Shown piece after piece: positions 15,259 through 22,385 of a stretch of DNA of 32,242 nt (positions within the stretch are counted from its first letter, which is position 1; every line of letters starts with the position of its first letter). The DNA comes from Ruminococcus sp. UBA4350. GTDB taxonomy: Bacteria > Bacillota > Clostridia > Oscillospirales > Ruminococcaceae. The stretch covers positions 1 to 32,242 of the forward strand of contig DGSY01000133.1 in assembly GCA_002394125.1 (NCBI GenBank). The letters are read 5' to 3'. Position numbers and translations under genes: made by a program. The notes under the pieces were generated by a model. It saw only the letters and a program-made list of their open reading frames with translations. It ran no database searches and was not told where the DNA came from.

Positions 15259-17460
15259 ATGAAAAAACTGTGTTCTTTTCTTGCTGCTTCGATGATCCTG
15301 CTGACAGCAGCAGGCTGCGGACAGACAGATACCGGTGATGCCGGAAATGATACAGCTTCAGAATCCGCAGAAAGCAGCGGAAAACAAAGCAAATCCGTTG
15401 AAAACGGCGGATTCCTGCCGAAGCGCATTGAAAAAACAGCGGAAGGCGGAAGCATTCCTTCCGGCTCAGAGGCGAAACAAACCGCGCAGCAAACTGATCT
15501 GATGCCGGAGATGTTCTGGGGCGAGTGGGTGCTGCAATCCGAGCCTGAAACCAAACAGAGTGCAGAACTTTCAGACAGTACCGGAAAAAGAGAAGTTTAC
15601 TGCTTTCCGAGCGCAATGCAGTTTTCCCCTGCTTGGGCTGCCAATCTGGGTGCAATGGGAATGTTTAATGTATTAGACAATGCCCAGAAAAACCTTATTG
15701 TGTACAACGGTATGTTTTCATCTGCTCCGAAATCCGTATATCCGGAACCGGATGCGTTTGGTCAGGCTGCGGAAACGCTTGGCTATTATGTCGGTTCGGC
15801 ACACTATAAAAATTTCTTTGATGAAGCTGATTCAGATGTGAGTCCGTTATTGAAGCTGGATGCCAGCTCCGATATTCGCATGATATACACTGTTGACGGT
15901 GATACATTGGTATTGGGAATGACAACCGCTTCTGTTTCTGAAGATATTGCAGAGACTGACATCACAGAGCTGGATTACGGTGTTCAATGGGACGGATACA
16001 AATTAACGCTGACCTACGGCAGCGAAACTGCTGACTATGTTCCGAAAGAGCTGAGCAGCGGCGGAACCGCGTCAGAAAAAATCAAATTGAAATATGCAGG
16101 ACCGGTTCAGGATTCGCAAGCGTTCACCGGACTGTCCGGCATCTCTTATCAGAAAGACGGCGGCAGCGCTTCACAGATCATGCGCGGTGTGCATGAGGGT
16201 TATCTGGATACCGATATTCAGTTTAACGAGGACGGAAGCTATTCGATTACGCTGCTGGACGGCAGCTCGCTGAACGGCACCTACCGTTACGCCGGCAATA
16301 CGATCACACTGGAAAGCAGCGGAGAATCAGCAACATATTCCAATTATTCCTTTGCAATCCAATCGTGCAATGCAACCGCTTCGATGTGCTTCTTTGACGA
16401 AGATACACAAATCCGCTTTAATCAAAGCAGTACCGTAAAATGGCTGACAGAACAGGGCTTCAAAACAGATCTGAGTTCAGATCAGTCTATCCAATCCTGC
16501 GAAGTGACACAGGAAATCAAAATGAGCAAATCCGGCGGCGAAGTAATCATTAGGGCAATCAATCCTTATGAGAAGGAGATTCCTCTCGGAGACTGTCTGA
16601 TTGCATATGTACGGATTGAGAAACCGGATCAGGGCGTGAAGGACGGTATCGGTATAATCGGTCAATCCACGCTGAAAGAAATCGACTATATCTATAATGC
16701 GCCCTATGAAAAAACGGATAATCTGCTTCGCTACAAAGCGCATCAGGATTGGATTAGCACTACATCGCCGGATTCTCTTGATTATCTGAAAAACGGTTTG
16801 GATGATCCGCACGGCAAAACGCTTCTGGTTGCGGAGGATGTCGAACGAATTTATGATTTTGAAGACGGCGTTCTGAAAGATGTGCGAATTGAGATTCCTT
16901 CGCTGCTGTATAACGGCCTTCAGGACAATGTCGATCATTCAAAACTGGAGGGAATGGGGACATCCGAAATGCACGCTGTCATTGAAAAGCGTGATATAGT
17001 TGTTCACGAACTCTCTGAAGCATTCGGTTCAACCAGTATTTCTCTTTCTTTGAATGACAGCACCGGTGAATCCGTCATGGACAGCAGCGTACTGTTTGCA
17101 ACGGACAGCGCCGATCTGACGCCGGAAGGCAAAGCATATCTGGATGACTTTATTCAAGTTTATGCTTCTGTTCTGACATCCGAAGAAAACAAGCAGCATA
17201 TTTCTGAGGTTCGCTTTGAAGGACATACAGATTCAAACGGATCATATGAGTACAATCTGATCCTTTCGCAAAAGCGTGCAGATGCTGTTATGAATTACTG
17301 CCTGTCCAACAGCAGCCTGACAGAGGAGCAGCGTTCAGTCATGCAGTCTGTTTCCACGGCAATCGGATACTCCTTCAGCGATCCGATTTTGGACAAAGAC
17401 GGAAAAGAGGATCAGGCAGCATCCCGCCGTGCAGCAGTCAAGTTTTATGTTACAACGTAA
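15259..17460 (+). CDS. Lipoprotein with C-terminal OmpA-like domain
   Basis: The 733-residue precursor has a lipoprotein signal peptide (LTAAGC, lipid Cys20), a long extracellular region without a recognised family (about 21-600), and an OmpA/MotB-like C-terminal domain (about 606-730; FEGHTDSNGSYEYNLILSQKRA). OmpA-like domains bind peptidoglycan, so this protein could tie the secretion apparatus to the cell wall, a job usually discussed for diderms. A middle section has a copper-binding-protein-like beta pattern (GTYRYAGNTITLESSG). AAAGGAGG precedes the ATG by five bases. It sits between kinase and phosphatase genes and may be a phospho-regulated or sensing wall anchor. Confidence 0.88.
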   Translation: MKKLCSFLAASMILLTAAGCGQTDTGDAGNDTASESAESSGKQSKSVENGGFLPKRIEKTAEGGSIPSGSEAKQTAQQTDLMPEMFWGEWVLQSEPETKQSAELSDSTGKREVYCFPSAMQFSPAWAANLGAMGMFNVLDNAQKNLIVYNGMFSSAPKSVYPEPDAFGQAAETLGYYVGSAHYKNFFDEADSDVSPLLKLDASSDIRMIYTVDGDTLVLGMTTASVSEDIAETDITELDYGVQWDGYKLTLTYGSETADYVPKELSSGGTASEKIKLKYAGPVQDSQAFTGLSGISYQKDGGSASQIMRGVHEGYLDTDIQFNEDGSYSITLLDGSSLNGTYRYAGNTITLESSGESATYSNYSFAIQSCNATASMCFFDEDTQIRFNQSSTVKWLTEQGFKTDLSSDQSIQSCEVTQEIKMSKSGGEVIIRAINPYEKEIPLGDCLIAYVRIEKPDQGVKDGIGIIGQSTLKEIDYIYNAPYEKTDNLLRYKAHQDWISTTSPDSLDYLKNGLDDPHGKTLLVAEDVERIYDFEDGVLKDVRIEIPSLLYNGLQDNVDHSKLEGMGTSEMHAVIEKRDIVVHELSEAFGSTSISLSLNDSTGESVMDSSVLFATDSADLTPEGKAYLDDFIQVYASVLTSEENKQHISEVRFEGHTDSNGSYEYNLILSQKRADAVMNYCLSNSSLTEEQRSVMQSVSTAIGYSFSDPILDKDGKEDQAASRRAAVKFYVTT

Positions 17461-17473
17461 AGGACGAACAGAG

Positions 17474-18247
17474 ATGAGATTTGAAGCAGCAGCTTTGACA
17501 CATCCCGGAAAAATACGCCCCGGAAATGAGGATAATTATTGCTTTCACGGTTCCTATATGACGGAACCGGAAGGTTCGCTGAAAAGCAATTTTGCAGTTT
17601 TTCCCGGAAATATGCCTGTTTTGCTTGGCGTATTTGACGGCATGGGCGGCTATCAGTGCGGCGAATGCGCTTCACGGATTGCAGCGGAAACTGCCTCTCA
17701 GATAATACCGATGCTTCGTACATCTGATGCAAAGCAGATGCTTTCCAAAATCTGCACAGATTCCAACACACGCATCTGCGAAGAAAGCGAACAGGTTGTA
17801 AAGGGACGGATGGGATCGACCGTTGCTATGCTGATACTCTGCGGAGAACAGTATACGCTTTGCAATATCGGGGATTCGCCCGTCTGGCTTTTGCGTGACG
17901 GCGTACTGACCGAGCTGTCCTATCAGCACACAGAAATGCAGAATTATGCGAAAATCACTGGAAAACAGCCTGAAAAAAGCCGAAAATTCCCGCTGACACA
18001 GCATCTTGGAATCCGACCGGACGAAATGGAGCTTGATCCGTATTTTACTGCCGGTGAACTGCACTGCGGTGACCGTTTTTTGCTTTGCAGCGATGGCGTA
18101 ACAGATATGATTTCCGTCGATGAGCTGACCATGCTCCTGCAATCACCGGAAGCAGATGCCGACACACTGGCAAGACAGATTTTTGCAGCGGCAATGGAAG
18201 CAGGCGGAAAAGATAATATTACCGCTGTCGTCGTATGTATCCGCTGA
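17474..18247 (+). CDS. PP2C-type Ser/Thr phosphatase
   Basis: The 257-residue PP2C/PPM phosphatase shows the family metal-binding motifs in order: RPGNEDNYCF near the start, VFDGMGG, a central GDSPVWLLRDG, LCSDGVTDM and KDNITAVVV at the end. It should remove phosphate placed by the kinase encoded two genes upstream. The ATG at 17474 is preferred to an upstream ATG at 17429, which lies within the preceding gene; AAAGGA overlaps that gene's stop codon. It ends the operon, 75 bp before a strong terminator. Confidence 0.93.
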   Translation: MRFEAAALTHPGKIRPGNEDNYCFHGSYMTEPEGSLKSNFAVFPGNMPVLLGVFDGMGGYQCGECASRIAAETASQIIPMLRTSDAKQMLSKICTDSNTRICEESEQVVKGRMGSTVAMLILCGEQYTLCNIGDSPVWLLRDGVLTELSYQHTEMQNYAKITGKQPEKSRKFPLTQHLGIRPDEMELDPYFTAGELHCGDRFLLCSDGVTDMISVDELTMLLQSPEADADTLARQIFAAAMEAGGKDNITAVVVCIR

Positions 18248-18308
18248 ACACATTTTAGTAAATGCACAAAACCGGAGCCTAAAACCGGGTACTCGTAAAG
18301 AAGTTTTT

Positions 18309-18414
18309 ATGATTTGAAGATAAGGCTGCATAACCTATGCGGTTATGCAGCCTTTCTCTTTTTGTCGTACTTCATACTGTCAGCAACGGCAGTCGTTACG
18401 GCAACATCGAAGCG
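18309..18414 (-). repeat. Right copy of the ~105-bp inverted repeat flanking the T7SS island
   Basis: This is the reverse complement match of 1-104: recombinase C-terminal codons, hairpin and the tail ATCTTCAAATCA. Confidence 0.8.
18322..18365 (+). terminator. Terminator of the T7SS operon
   Basis: A perfect 14-bp stem (AAGGCTGCATAACC / GGTTATGCAGCCTT) with loop TATGC is followed by a T-rich run. It overlaps the stop codon of the convergent recombinase remnant, so it may serve both strands. Confidence 0.85.
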
Positions 18415-18510
18415 ATAGTGTATTTCAATCTGCTGTGTGCGATGACCACTGCTCTTATCGGGAGCGTGTACGACAATCTTACTGATAAGCTCATACCTTT
18501 GTCTTTATCA
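18343..18510 (-). pseudogene. 3' remnant of a large serine recombinase (DUF4368 end)
   Basis: Read on the minus strand, codons from about 18500 down to a TAA at 18343 encode YELISKIVVHAPDKSSG, then HRTQQIEIHYRFDVAV, ending DKKRKAA. This is typical of the C-terminal DUF4368 region of large serine recombinases that move conjugative and mobilisable elements. In-frame stops occur immediately upstream, and no catalytic domain is present. It is a dead 3' scrap, inverted relative to the copy at the window start. Confidence 0.75.
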
Positions 18511-18596
18511 TATCCAGTCAACACCACACAATGTTCATGTCCTATGGATTCTATACCACCGCTTTCGACATAAGGAGGATAAAAAAATGAAAGCAA
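18485..18596 (-). pseudogene. Fragment resembling a C39-like (papain-fold) peptidase
   Basis: The minus-strand frame beginning at 18596 includes GGIESIGHEHCVVLTGYDKD, resembling the histidine-bearing segment of Peptidase_C39_2-type proteins (HCVVLxGYD...NDPL). The resemblance ends near 18490, where the sequence becomes the recombinase tail in another frame. No catalytic cysteine or N-terminal domain is present, so it is taken as a fragment joined by deletion. The assignment rests on one short motif. Confidence 0.4.
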
Positions 18597-18788
18597 GTTT
18601 GCCTTTTAAGTATATCATTGCCGATTCAGGAGTGGCTCGGACACTCGACATTCAATGTGACGGCGAATTTTTATAGTCATCTCGACTACCACTCCAAAGT
18701 GGAGTCTGCGGAGACTATCGCCAAAGTGCTGGGTGGGGACATTACAGATACGGACCAGGCTAAACCGAACGAGGGTTCTGAGGACTAA
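18587..18788 (+). pseudogene. Frameshifted 3' remnant of a tyrosine integrase
   Basis: The plus strand encodes the last part of a phage-type tyrosine integrase. IQEWLGHSTFNVTANFYSHL contains the LGHS box and the active-site Tyr region, and DYHSKVESAETIAKVLGGD then runs to a TAA at 18786-18788. The N-terminus and the catalytic Arg box are missing. Around 18601 an extra C breaks the frame (ASL to LLS). A ribosome binding site and ATG (18573-18589) now precede the scrap but lead into the wrong frame. Its 3' end abuts the tRNA-Leu terminator, the normal place for an integrase gene beside its attachment site. Confidence 0.75.
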
Positions 18789-18825
18789 AAAAAATCGCAA
18801 GTCCTCAAAAACGAGAACCTGCGAT
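18787..18825 (-). terminator. Terminator of tRNA-Leu (minus strand)
   Basis: On the minus strand ATCGCAGGTTCTC / GAGGACTTGCGAT (two G-U pairs, five-T-containing loop) is followed by eight T residues (18787-18794). It overlaps the end of the integrase remnant. Confidence 0.8.
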
Positions 18826-18834
18826 CAGTTGTGG

Positions 18835-18921
18835 TGGTGCCGCCGACCGGACTTGAACCGGTACTCCGTATCCGGAAGCGGATTTTAAGTCCGCTGCGTC
18901 TGCCTATTCCGCCACGGCGGC
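18835..18921 (-). tRNA. tRNA-Leu (anticodon UAA)
   Basis: This is an 87-nt class II tRNA including encoded CCA. The acceptor GCCGCCG pairs with CGGCGGC, the anticodon arm is GCGGA-CTTAAAA-TCCGC with anticodon TAA, there is a long variable arm, and the T-loop GGTTCAAGTCC is standard. All arms pair, so it should be functional. Its own promoter is not obvious. A perfect promoter lies about 310-335 bp upstream, before the truncated second tRNA-Leu, and could transcribe both. Confidence 0.95.
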
Positions 18922-19026
18922 ATTGGAAAAATATTTATCAATCGAGTAAAGCAAGTCACTTGACACATGGGAAAAAAATCTTTTGTGGCAAGACCAAACC
19001 CGAAGGAAATAAAGGGAAAAGCGGGG

Positions 19027-19084
19027 TTTTGGTAGAACTCTTGGTAGAAAAGTCCTCAAACACGAAAAACTATTCTACCAAAAA
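19027..19084. repeat. TTGGTAGAA direct and inverted repeats (possible integrase arm sites)
   Basis: TTTTGGTAGAA (19027-19037) and TTGGTAGAAAA (19041-19051) are direct repeats at a 13-bp step, with an inverted copy TTCTACCAAAA at 19073-19084. Paired short repeats beside a tRNA and integrase remnant resemble arm-type integrase binding sites; this is an inference from layout. The rest of 18922-19170 holds no gene that I can support, only a small GCCGTAACTACGGC hairpin (about 19109-19122). Confidence 0.45.
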
Positions 19085-19177
19085 GTTCACAAAATCAAAT
19101 CAAAGTGCCGTAACTACGGCATTTGAGATTGCTGAAGCGAGAACAGGCAAAATCCTATGGCTCAAACCCCTCTGAGG

Positions 19178-19217
19178 ATTTTAAGTCTCTTGTGTCTGCC
19201 GATTCCACCACAGCGGC
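19178..19217 (-). pseudogene. 5' half of a second tRNA-Leu(UAA), cut at the anticodon loop
   Basis: From 19217 leftwards the minus strand reads GCCGCTGTGGTGGAATCGG, a D arm, then AGAGA-CTTAAAA. This is the start of a tRNA-Leu(UAA) differing from the complete copy at several positions. After the anticodon loop the sequence (TCCTC...) no longer pairs with AGAGA, and no variable or T arm follows. A 12-bp stretch GGATTTTAAGTC (19176-19187) is shared with the intact tRNA (18880-18891). An octamer AAAATCCT (19149-19156) is inverted at 19175-19182. Confidence 0.75.
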
Positions 19218-19229
19218 TGATACCTGTTT

Positions 19230-19258
19230 ATTATAACATATCTGTAAGCGATTGTCAA
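19230..19258 (-). promoter_or_regulatory. Perfect-consensus promoter before the split tRNA-Leu
   Basis: On the minus strand TTGACA (19258-19253) and TATAAT (19235-19230) have a 17-bp spacer and point into the tRNA-Leu 5' half 13 bp away. It is the strong promoter expected of a stable-RNA gene and may now drive the intact tRNA downstream. Confidence 0.8.
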
Positions 19259-19415
19259 GCGGGCAGTGCCCGCCGGCAGTGCCGGAGCCGGATTCTAAAG
19301 TCCTCCGGAAGCGAATAAAAGCAGAGTGAGATGAAAGCCAGACCGAACAATAGGCACGATTAGTGCCGTAACAGCGACAATATTGATACGCTCCGCGAAA
19401 CGGCGCCGTAGGGAA

Positions 19416-19458
19416 ACGGCTGTCGGCCCTGCCGAAAAACGGCTGTCAGCCCTGCCGA
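19416..19458. repeat. Two 20-bp direct repeats just upstream of a promoter
   Basis: Copies at 19416-19435 and 19439-19458 (ACGGCTGTC...CTGCCGA) differ at one base and lie at a 23-bp step, ending five bases before the -35 box at 19464. They could bind a regulator of the following gene. The rest of 19259-19415 shows no gene. Confidence 0.55.
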
Positions 19459-19463
19459 CCGAC

Positions 19464-19492
19464 TTGACTTTCTGCTCCAATGTTGCTATAAT
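19464..19492 (+). promoter_or_regulatory. Promoter of the unknown gene-tsaE-tsaB unit
   Basis: TTGACT (19464-19469) and TATAAT (19487-19492) with a 17-bp spacer, 39 bp before the ATG at 19531. The ribosome binding site GGGAGGG lies between. Confidence 0.75.
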
Positions 19493-19530
19493 AGATGTGA
19501 ACACTCATATGGCGAAGGGAGGGAACACCC

Positions 19531-20256
19531 ATGCCCCTGAATGCACAGGCGCTCATCGCGGAACTGCTCTCGCAGACGCTTTCCGCCGAAGCAGATGGCT
19601 TTACCCTGACAAAGCCGCTCGGCGTCACGACGGTTTCCGTCAGGGAGGACGGCGAGCCGCTGCCCGGTTCGCTCCATGCGGCACCGGAGATCGAACAGAA
19701 CGCCGCCGCCGTGCGGATATTTGCCAAGAAGTATCCCGAACTGAAAATCACCTATCCGCAGACGGTGATCTCCGAGAGCGAGGAATCAAAACCCGATGAG
19801 GAGCCGTATACCGTCCGCAGAATCCGCACCGATGCACGCATTGAGGTGCCGTCGGAATTCGTCCGGCAGCATAACGGCAGCGATTATCAGGAGTTGGTGC
19901 AGAAGGATTCCGCCGCACAGCTCGAGAGCCTCACTGCGCAGATCTGCAAAAAGATCCGCCGGCATGAGCTCCGCACGGCCGAGCTTTTCAGCGATACAGC
20001 GGATGATCTGTCTGTGGCCTTCCGCATCACCGAGGACGCAGTCTCATCTGATATCTGGATGATCCCGCTCTCCCGCTTCGGATTTTATCCGCTGCTCTGG
20101 GATACGGAGATCTGCGGCATGGCAGTGCTGCTCTCCAAACGCCTGACGGAGGTCATCCCCGCAGAGCGCGGCACGCAGGAGCGCATCGGCGTCACCCGTG
20201 ACGATGCATCACAGAGCTGCTCCGTCACGATCCATTATTCTCTGAAACAGGACTGA
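19531..20256 (+). CDS. Conserved-looking cytosolic protein of unknown function
   Basis: The 241-residue soluble acidic protein has no signal peptide, membrane helix or motif that I recognise. It looks like a mixed alpha/beta protein: TTVSVREDGEPLPGS near the start, a lysine/arginine-rich centre, and WMIPLSRFGFYPLLWDTE near the end. Codon use resembles the tsaE-tsaB genes that follow seven bases later, so it belongs to the host backbone rather than the T7SS island. It shares their promoter. No function is proposed. Confidence 0.8.
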   Translation: MPLNAQALIAELLSQTLSAEADGFTLTKPLGVTTVSVREDGEPLPGSLHAAPEIEQNAAAVRIFAKKYPELKITYPQTVISESEESKPDEEPYTVRRIRTDARIEVPSEFVRQHNGSDYQELVQKDSAAQLESLTAQICKKIRRHELRTAELFSDTADDLSVAFRITEDAVSSDIWMIPLSRFGFYPLLWDTEICGMAVLLSKRLTEVIPAERGTQERIGVTRDDASQSCSVTIHYSLKQD

Positions 20257-20262
20257 ACCTTT

Positions 20263-20709
20263 ATGATATCTTTTGTATCTGCATCTCCGGCAGAGACACT
20301 CGCATTTGCAAAGCGGATCGGCGCGGCACTCCGTCCCGGCACCTGCGTTGCATTCTTCGGCGGGCTCGGCGCCGGAAAAACGACCTTTACCCGCGGACTT
20401 GCACAGGGACTCGGCCTGCCGGATACCGTCAGCTCGCCGACCTTTGCACTGGTCAATGAATATCACGCAGAAGGGTGCATTTCCGTCTATCATTTTGATA
20501 TGTACCGCGTCACATCCGCCGATGCACTGGAAAGCACCGGCTTCTGGGATTATCCGCTGGAGGATTCGGTCTTTGTGATCGAATGGGCGGAGAATATCGA
20601 AGACGAGCTGCCCGCTCCCCTGCTGAAAATCACGATCAACGGAAACGGCGACAGCCCCAGAACCATAACGATCGAAGGAGATGAGCTGCTTGCTGATTTT
20701 AGCGATTGA
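20263..20709 (+). CDS. tsaE: TsaE, tRNA t6A synthesis ATPase
   Basis: The 148-residue P-loop protein works with TsaB and TsaD to install threonylcarbamoyladenosine on tRNAs reading ANN codons. Walker A is GLGAGKTT (34-41), followed by the family pattern SSPTFALVNEYHAEG and YHFDMYR. The C-terminal FVIEWAENIEDELP is also typical. The length is normal. tsaB overlaps its last 29 bases, so the two are translated together. tsaD is not in the window. Confidence 0.95.
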   Translation: MISFVSASPAETLAFAKRIGAALRPGTCVAFFGGLGAGKTTFTRGLAQGLGLPDTVSSPTFALVNEYHAEGCISVYHFDMYRVTSADALESTGFWDYPLEDSVFVIEWAENIEDELPAPLLKITINGNGDSPRTITIEGDELLADFSD

Positions 20710-21340
20710 CACATCCGGAAAAACCTGCTCCTGCGCTGTCACGGAGGACGGCGTACTGCTCGGATACCGGATGATCTATACCCAGCGGGCGCATTCGCAG
20801 ATTCTCATGCCGAATGTCAAATCGCTGCTTTCGGATACCGGAAAGCGCGTGCAGGATGTTGATCTCTTTGCCGCTGCGAACGGCCCCGGCTCCTATACCG
20901 GCCTGCGCATCGGCATTGCGGCGGTGCAGGCGCTCGCATTCGCCGGCGGAAAGCAGTGCGCCGGTATCTCCACACTGGAGGGGCTCGCGTGGAATCTCTC
21001 CGCGAAAAGCGGCGTGATCTGTGCCTGTCTCGCGGCGCGGAAAAATCTCTGCTACTGCGCATTTTTCCGCAGTGACGGTCTCCGCGTCACGCGCCTGACC
21101 GAGGATCAGGTGCTGGAATCCGGTGATATTGCCGCACAGATTGAAGCATATAGCGAGCAGGTCACGGTCGCCGGCGACGGCATCAACATTCTGCGGCAGA
21201 TCAGCGAGGATTTTATCCCCGCTCCGATGCATCTGCGCGACCAGTCCGCCTGCGGCATCGCAATGGCGGCGATGCAGACCGAGCCCGTTCCGCCGGAAGC
21301 GCTGACCGTCAGCTATTTGCAGGCGGTCAAGATCGGCTGA
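20681..21340 (+). CDS. tsaB: TsaB, tRNA t6A synthesis partner
   Basis: The 219-residue ASKHA-fold protein begins MSCLLILAIDTSGKTCSCAV and contains AAANGPGSYTGLRIGIA, the TsaB signature. It has no metal-binding HxxxH motif, as expected for TsaB rather than TsaD. It acts as the scaffold for TsaD. The ATG at 20681 overlaps tsaE, and the ribosome binding site GAAGGAG lies inside tsaE. A TTG three codons later is an alternative start that would remove MSC. Confidence 0.95.
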   Translation: MSCLLILAIDTSGKTCSCAVTEDGVLLGYRMIYTQRAHSQILMPNVKSLLSDTGKRVQDVDLFAAANGPGSYTGLRIGIAAVQALAFAGGKQCAGISTLEGLAWNLSAKSGVICACLAARKNLCYCAFFRSDGLRVTRLTEDQVLESGDIAAQIEAYSEQVTVAGDGINILRQISEDFIPAPMHLRDQSACGIAMAAMQTEPVPPEALTVSYLQAVKIG

Positions 21341-21358
21341 TCACAGGAGGGATCACGC

Positions 21359-22369
21359 ATGAAAAAGCGATATCTCACGCTGCTGCTCACAGCGCTCCTG
21401 CTGACCGGCTGTGTGCGGCAGGAAAACGGCAGCCGTCTCGAAGCGGCACAGAAGCTCTTCGGCCTCGACTACGAGACAGCGGAAGCCTCCGCGCCGGAGA
21501 ATGACCGGACACAGGAAAGCGCATCGTCCGGCAGCAATTCCGATACGCAAAAGCAGCAGAACAGCGAGCCCGATCCGCGGAAATCCATCTTCGGGCAGCA
21601 GCAGCCGAAGAAGACCGCTCCGCCGATCACATTCGACTATTCCTCATGCTATTCGCTGCGGGTTGACAGCACCGGACTTGTCCGGCGGTCGGCCGGCGCA
21701 TACGATTCCGATATGCTCACATGGGTGATCGAAGCGAACGGCACGATCCAGCTTGAACGCAATGCCGAGGACGAAATGACCTACCGGCCGATGAATTACG
21801 GCGGCAGCACTGTCCGCGTCTGGCTGAAGGCATGGATCGACGGCGGCTATGAAATTGTCAGCAATACCGTTGAGATCGGTGCGGAGGATGGTGCGGCGCA
21901 GTATGACGGCGCCGACGGCTTTGAACGCGACCGCATCTCCCTGCAAAAGCAGCATCTCAAAAGTCTGGTGAGGGATATCGGCGGCTGCGAATACAAGCTC
22001 GGCTTCGTGATCGACCCCGACCACGACGGCGACAGCAACGGCATCGCGTTCTATGCAGGCATTGATCCGGACGGCGAATTGGAACAGATCATTTTCGACA
22101 ATGACCGGGACGATCTGCATTTCAACCGTTCCGATTATCTGGAGGAAGGGATCGACTGCACGCTCGGCATCTGGATCGACCCGCATTCCGGCATGGACTA
22201 TATCGTCAGGCTGGATGCATCCGGCAAAGCATTTGACTGTGTCACAGATCAGGAGATCCCCGATTTTGATGAAAATGTCAATTATTTCTCGTTCAACGGC
22301 ACGGAGAAACATGACCGCGATCATTTTGCCGTATCGCATCAGGGTATTCTCGAAATGGAAAACGCATAA
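21359..22369 (+). CDS. Secreted lipoprotein, unknown function
   Basis: The 336-residue precursor has a lipoprotein signal peptide MKKRYLTLLLTALLLTGC (lipid Cys18). A low-complexity Ser/Gln/Lys region follows (about 40-85), then a beta-rich domain ending near residue 335 with many acidic turns (DPDHDGDSNG; DNDRDDLHFNRSDY). The acidic loops could bind calcium, but no EF-hand or named fold is clear. GGAGGG precedes the ATG. It sits between tsaB and rpiB on the same strand without an obvious terminator, so it may be co-transcribed with housekeeping genes. Confidence 0.82.
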   Translation: MKKRYLTLLLTALLLTGCVRQENGSRLEAAQKLFGLDYETAEASAPENDRTQESASSGSNSDTQKQQNSEPDPRKSIFGQQQPKKTAPPITFDYSSCYSLRVDSTGLVRRSAGAYDSDMLTWVIEANGTIQLERNAEDEMTYRPMNYGGSTVRVWLKAWIDGGYEIVSNTVEIGAEDGAAQYDGADGFERDRISLQKQHLKSLVRDIGGCEYKLGFVIDPDHDGDSNGIAFYAGIDPDGELEQIIFDNDRDDLHFNRSDYLEEGIDCTLGIWIDPHSGMDYIVRLDASGKAFDCVTDQEIPDFDENVNYFSFNGTEKHDRDHFAVSHQGILEMENA

Positions 22370-22385
22370 ACAGGAGGAAATCAAT

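Noticed and set aside
18831..19175. Open frame starting inside tRNA-Leu (MVVPPTGLEPVL...)
   Set aside because: The first codons are the reverse of a tRNA, a well-known false protein; the remainder runs through repeats.
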